Notes under the pieces: model-generated
Database searches by the model: none
What the model was told of the DNA's origin: nothing
Seen by the model: the letters and a program-made list of their open reading frames with translations, nothing else
Position numbers and translations under genes: made by a program
Shown here: positions 63,146-64,000 of the stretch, piece by piece
How the letters are laid out: the number at the start of each line of letters is the position of its first letter
Position numbering within the stretch: position 1 is the first letter of the stretch
Assembly (NCBI RefSeq): GCF_900105215.1
Contig: NZ_FOIP01000002.1
Coordinates: 434,001 to 498,000 of the forward strand
DNA: 64,000 bases
Reading direction: 5' to 3'
Source: Lacrimispora sphenoides
GTDB taxonomy: Bacteria; Bacillota; Clostridia; Lachnospirales; Lachnospiraceae

Positions 63146-64000
63146 ATGGGAGAAGGTAAGAAGAAAATGGTTAAATGCCTGGTATGCGGTGCCGTATTTG
63201 AGGAGGGAAATGAGGTTTGTCCGGTATGCGGTGTAGGACCGGAAAATTTTGTCCCTTATGAGGAGGAAGAAAGGAATTACCATAAAAACACGGAGGAGTT
63301 ATACCTCATACTTGGTAATGGTGCGGCTGGTGTCAGTGCGGCTGAGGCGATTCGTGAAAGAAATTCCACCTGTTCCATTGTCATGGTAACGAAAGAGGAC
63401 TGCCTGCCTTATTCTAGGCCTATGCTGACGAAATCCGTGATGGGAAAGGATGAAAGAGAAGAATTACTTCTTCATGATCCGGCATGGTACGAAGAGAAAC
63501 GAATCTTAAACCTTACGGGAAAACAGGCGGAGAAGATCGATACCAGGGAAAAGGAAGTCACCTTTGATGATGGAATCCGGCTTAAATACGACAAATGCAT
63601 CTATGCATTGGGATCGGAATGCTTCATTCCTCCGATACCTGGAAGCGAAAAAAATGAAGTGGTCGCCATACGCCGGCTTTCTGATATAGAGAAGCTTAAT
63701 TCCCTCCTTTCCGATTCAAAGCGGGCCGTGGTCATTGGCGGCGGCGTGCTGGGGCTGGAGGCAGCCTGGGAATTAAAAAGGACAGGTCTTTTTGTGACGA
63801 TATTGGAGCAGGGCGACCAGCTCATGAAGCGCCAGCTTGATGAGGAAGCCGGTGAGTTTTTAAGATCCATTATACTGGAAAAGGGGATCGATGTGAAATT
63901 CCAGGCAGTTACCCAGGAGATAGAAGGGGAAGAGAAGGTGACCGGTGTCCGCCTTAAGGATGGTACAGTTCTGCCGGCAGATCTGGTGGTCATATCCGCA
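63146..64000 (+). CDS. FAD-dependent NAD(P)H oxidoreductase with N-terminal rubredoxin-like domain (partial)
   Basis: The window end cuts this gene after 285 codons. The first 35 or so residues form a rubredoxin-like iron site (KCLVCGAVFEEG and CPVCGVGPENF). An FAD-binding fold follows (LILGNGAAGVSAAEAIRERN), then the conserved YALGSECFIPP stretch and the NAD-binding loop (VVIGGGVLGLEAAWELKRTG). Such fusions transfer electrons from NADH to rubredoxin-type partners or oxygen/peroxide-detoxifying enzymes in anaerobes. AGGGGG lies before the ATG. Confidence 0.88.
   Translation, partial: MGEGKKKMVKCLVCGAVFEEGNEVCPVCGVGPENFVPYEEEERNYHKNTEELYLILGNGAAGVSAAEAIRERNSTCSIVMVTKEDCLPYSRPMLTKSVMGKDEREELLLHDPAWYEEKRILNLTGKQAEKIDTREKEVTFDDGIRLKYDKCIYALGSECFIPPIPGSEKNEVVAIRRLSDIEKLNSLLSDSKRAVVIGGGVLGLEAAWELKRTGLFVTILEQGDQLMKRQLDEEAGEFLRSIILEKGIDVKFQAVTQEIEGEEKVTGVRLKDGTVLPADLVVISA

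Overview
The window looks like a chromosome segment of a spore-forming, anaerobic Lachnospiraceae-type clostridium. I would guess a Lacrimispora or Clostridium sphenoides-like organism from gene content alone; no 16S is present. Supporting signs are a citrate/Na+-pump decarboxylation module, McsA/McsB arginine kinase genes, a Csp-type (clostridial) subtilase remnant, SleL-like LysM-GH18 proteins, a single-chain purL and AGGAGG-type ribosome binding sites throughout.

Layout. (1) 1-11.8 kb is a citrate and oxaloacetate module: citC, a divergent response regulator, a hybrid sensor kinase, a CitMHS citrate transporter, a beta-carbonic anhydrase, and an operon encoding an acyl-CoA-type carboxyltransferase, a lipoprotein-type OadG, a biotin carrier, the OadB Na+ pump and an OadA-type carboxyltransferase. 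Together these would sense and import citrate, help activate citrate lyase, and decarboxylate the product while pumping Na+. (2) 12-16.3 kb holds a matched secreted dockerin-bearing glucosaminidase and a membrane-anchored cohesin protein. (3) 16.4-22.9 kb is a stress operon (GntR, mcsA, mcsB, clpC with a disruptive deletion), a small conserved protein and radA. (4) 23.1-26.9 kb is an alpha-glucoside PTS, a GH4 6-phospho-glucosidase and an RpiR regulator. (5) 27-31 kb has a deleted Csp subtilase, an IS200-type insertion sequence and a blaR1/blaI-like pair with a large operator palindrome.

(6) 31-49.6 kb is a visibly AT-rich accessory region. Small intact genes (ECF sigma/anti-sigma, DUF6544, S51 peptidase, two LysM-GH18 paralogues around a cold-shock gene, an Ntn hydrolase, lipoproteins, a TetR/flavodoxin pair) are interspersed with at least five small genes broken by single frameshifts or stops, plus a dispersed terminator-like repeat. 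It reads like an eroding genomic island. (7) 49.8-64 kb returns to higher GC core genes: tRNA-Trp, a Crh-like HPr, a DinG/XPD-type helicase with an N-terminal nuclease-like domain, LysR, a degenerate sigma-like protein, a histidine phosphatase, purL, a KimA-like permease, MerR and a rubredoxin-fused FAD oxidoreductase cut by the window end.

The observations I consider strongest are the cohesin/dockerin pair, the mixed two-carboxyltransferase decarboxylase operon, the internal deletions in clpC and in the Csp protease, the IS200 ribosome-binding-site hairpin, the Crh-like HPr, and the eroded island. All family assignments come from reading the translated sequence; no database search was run.
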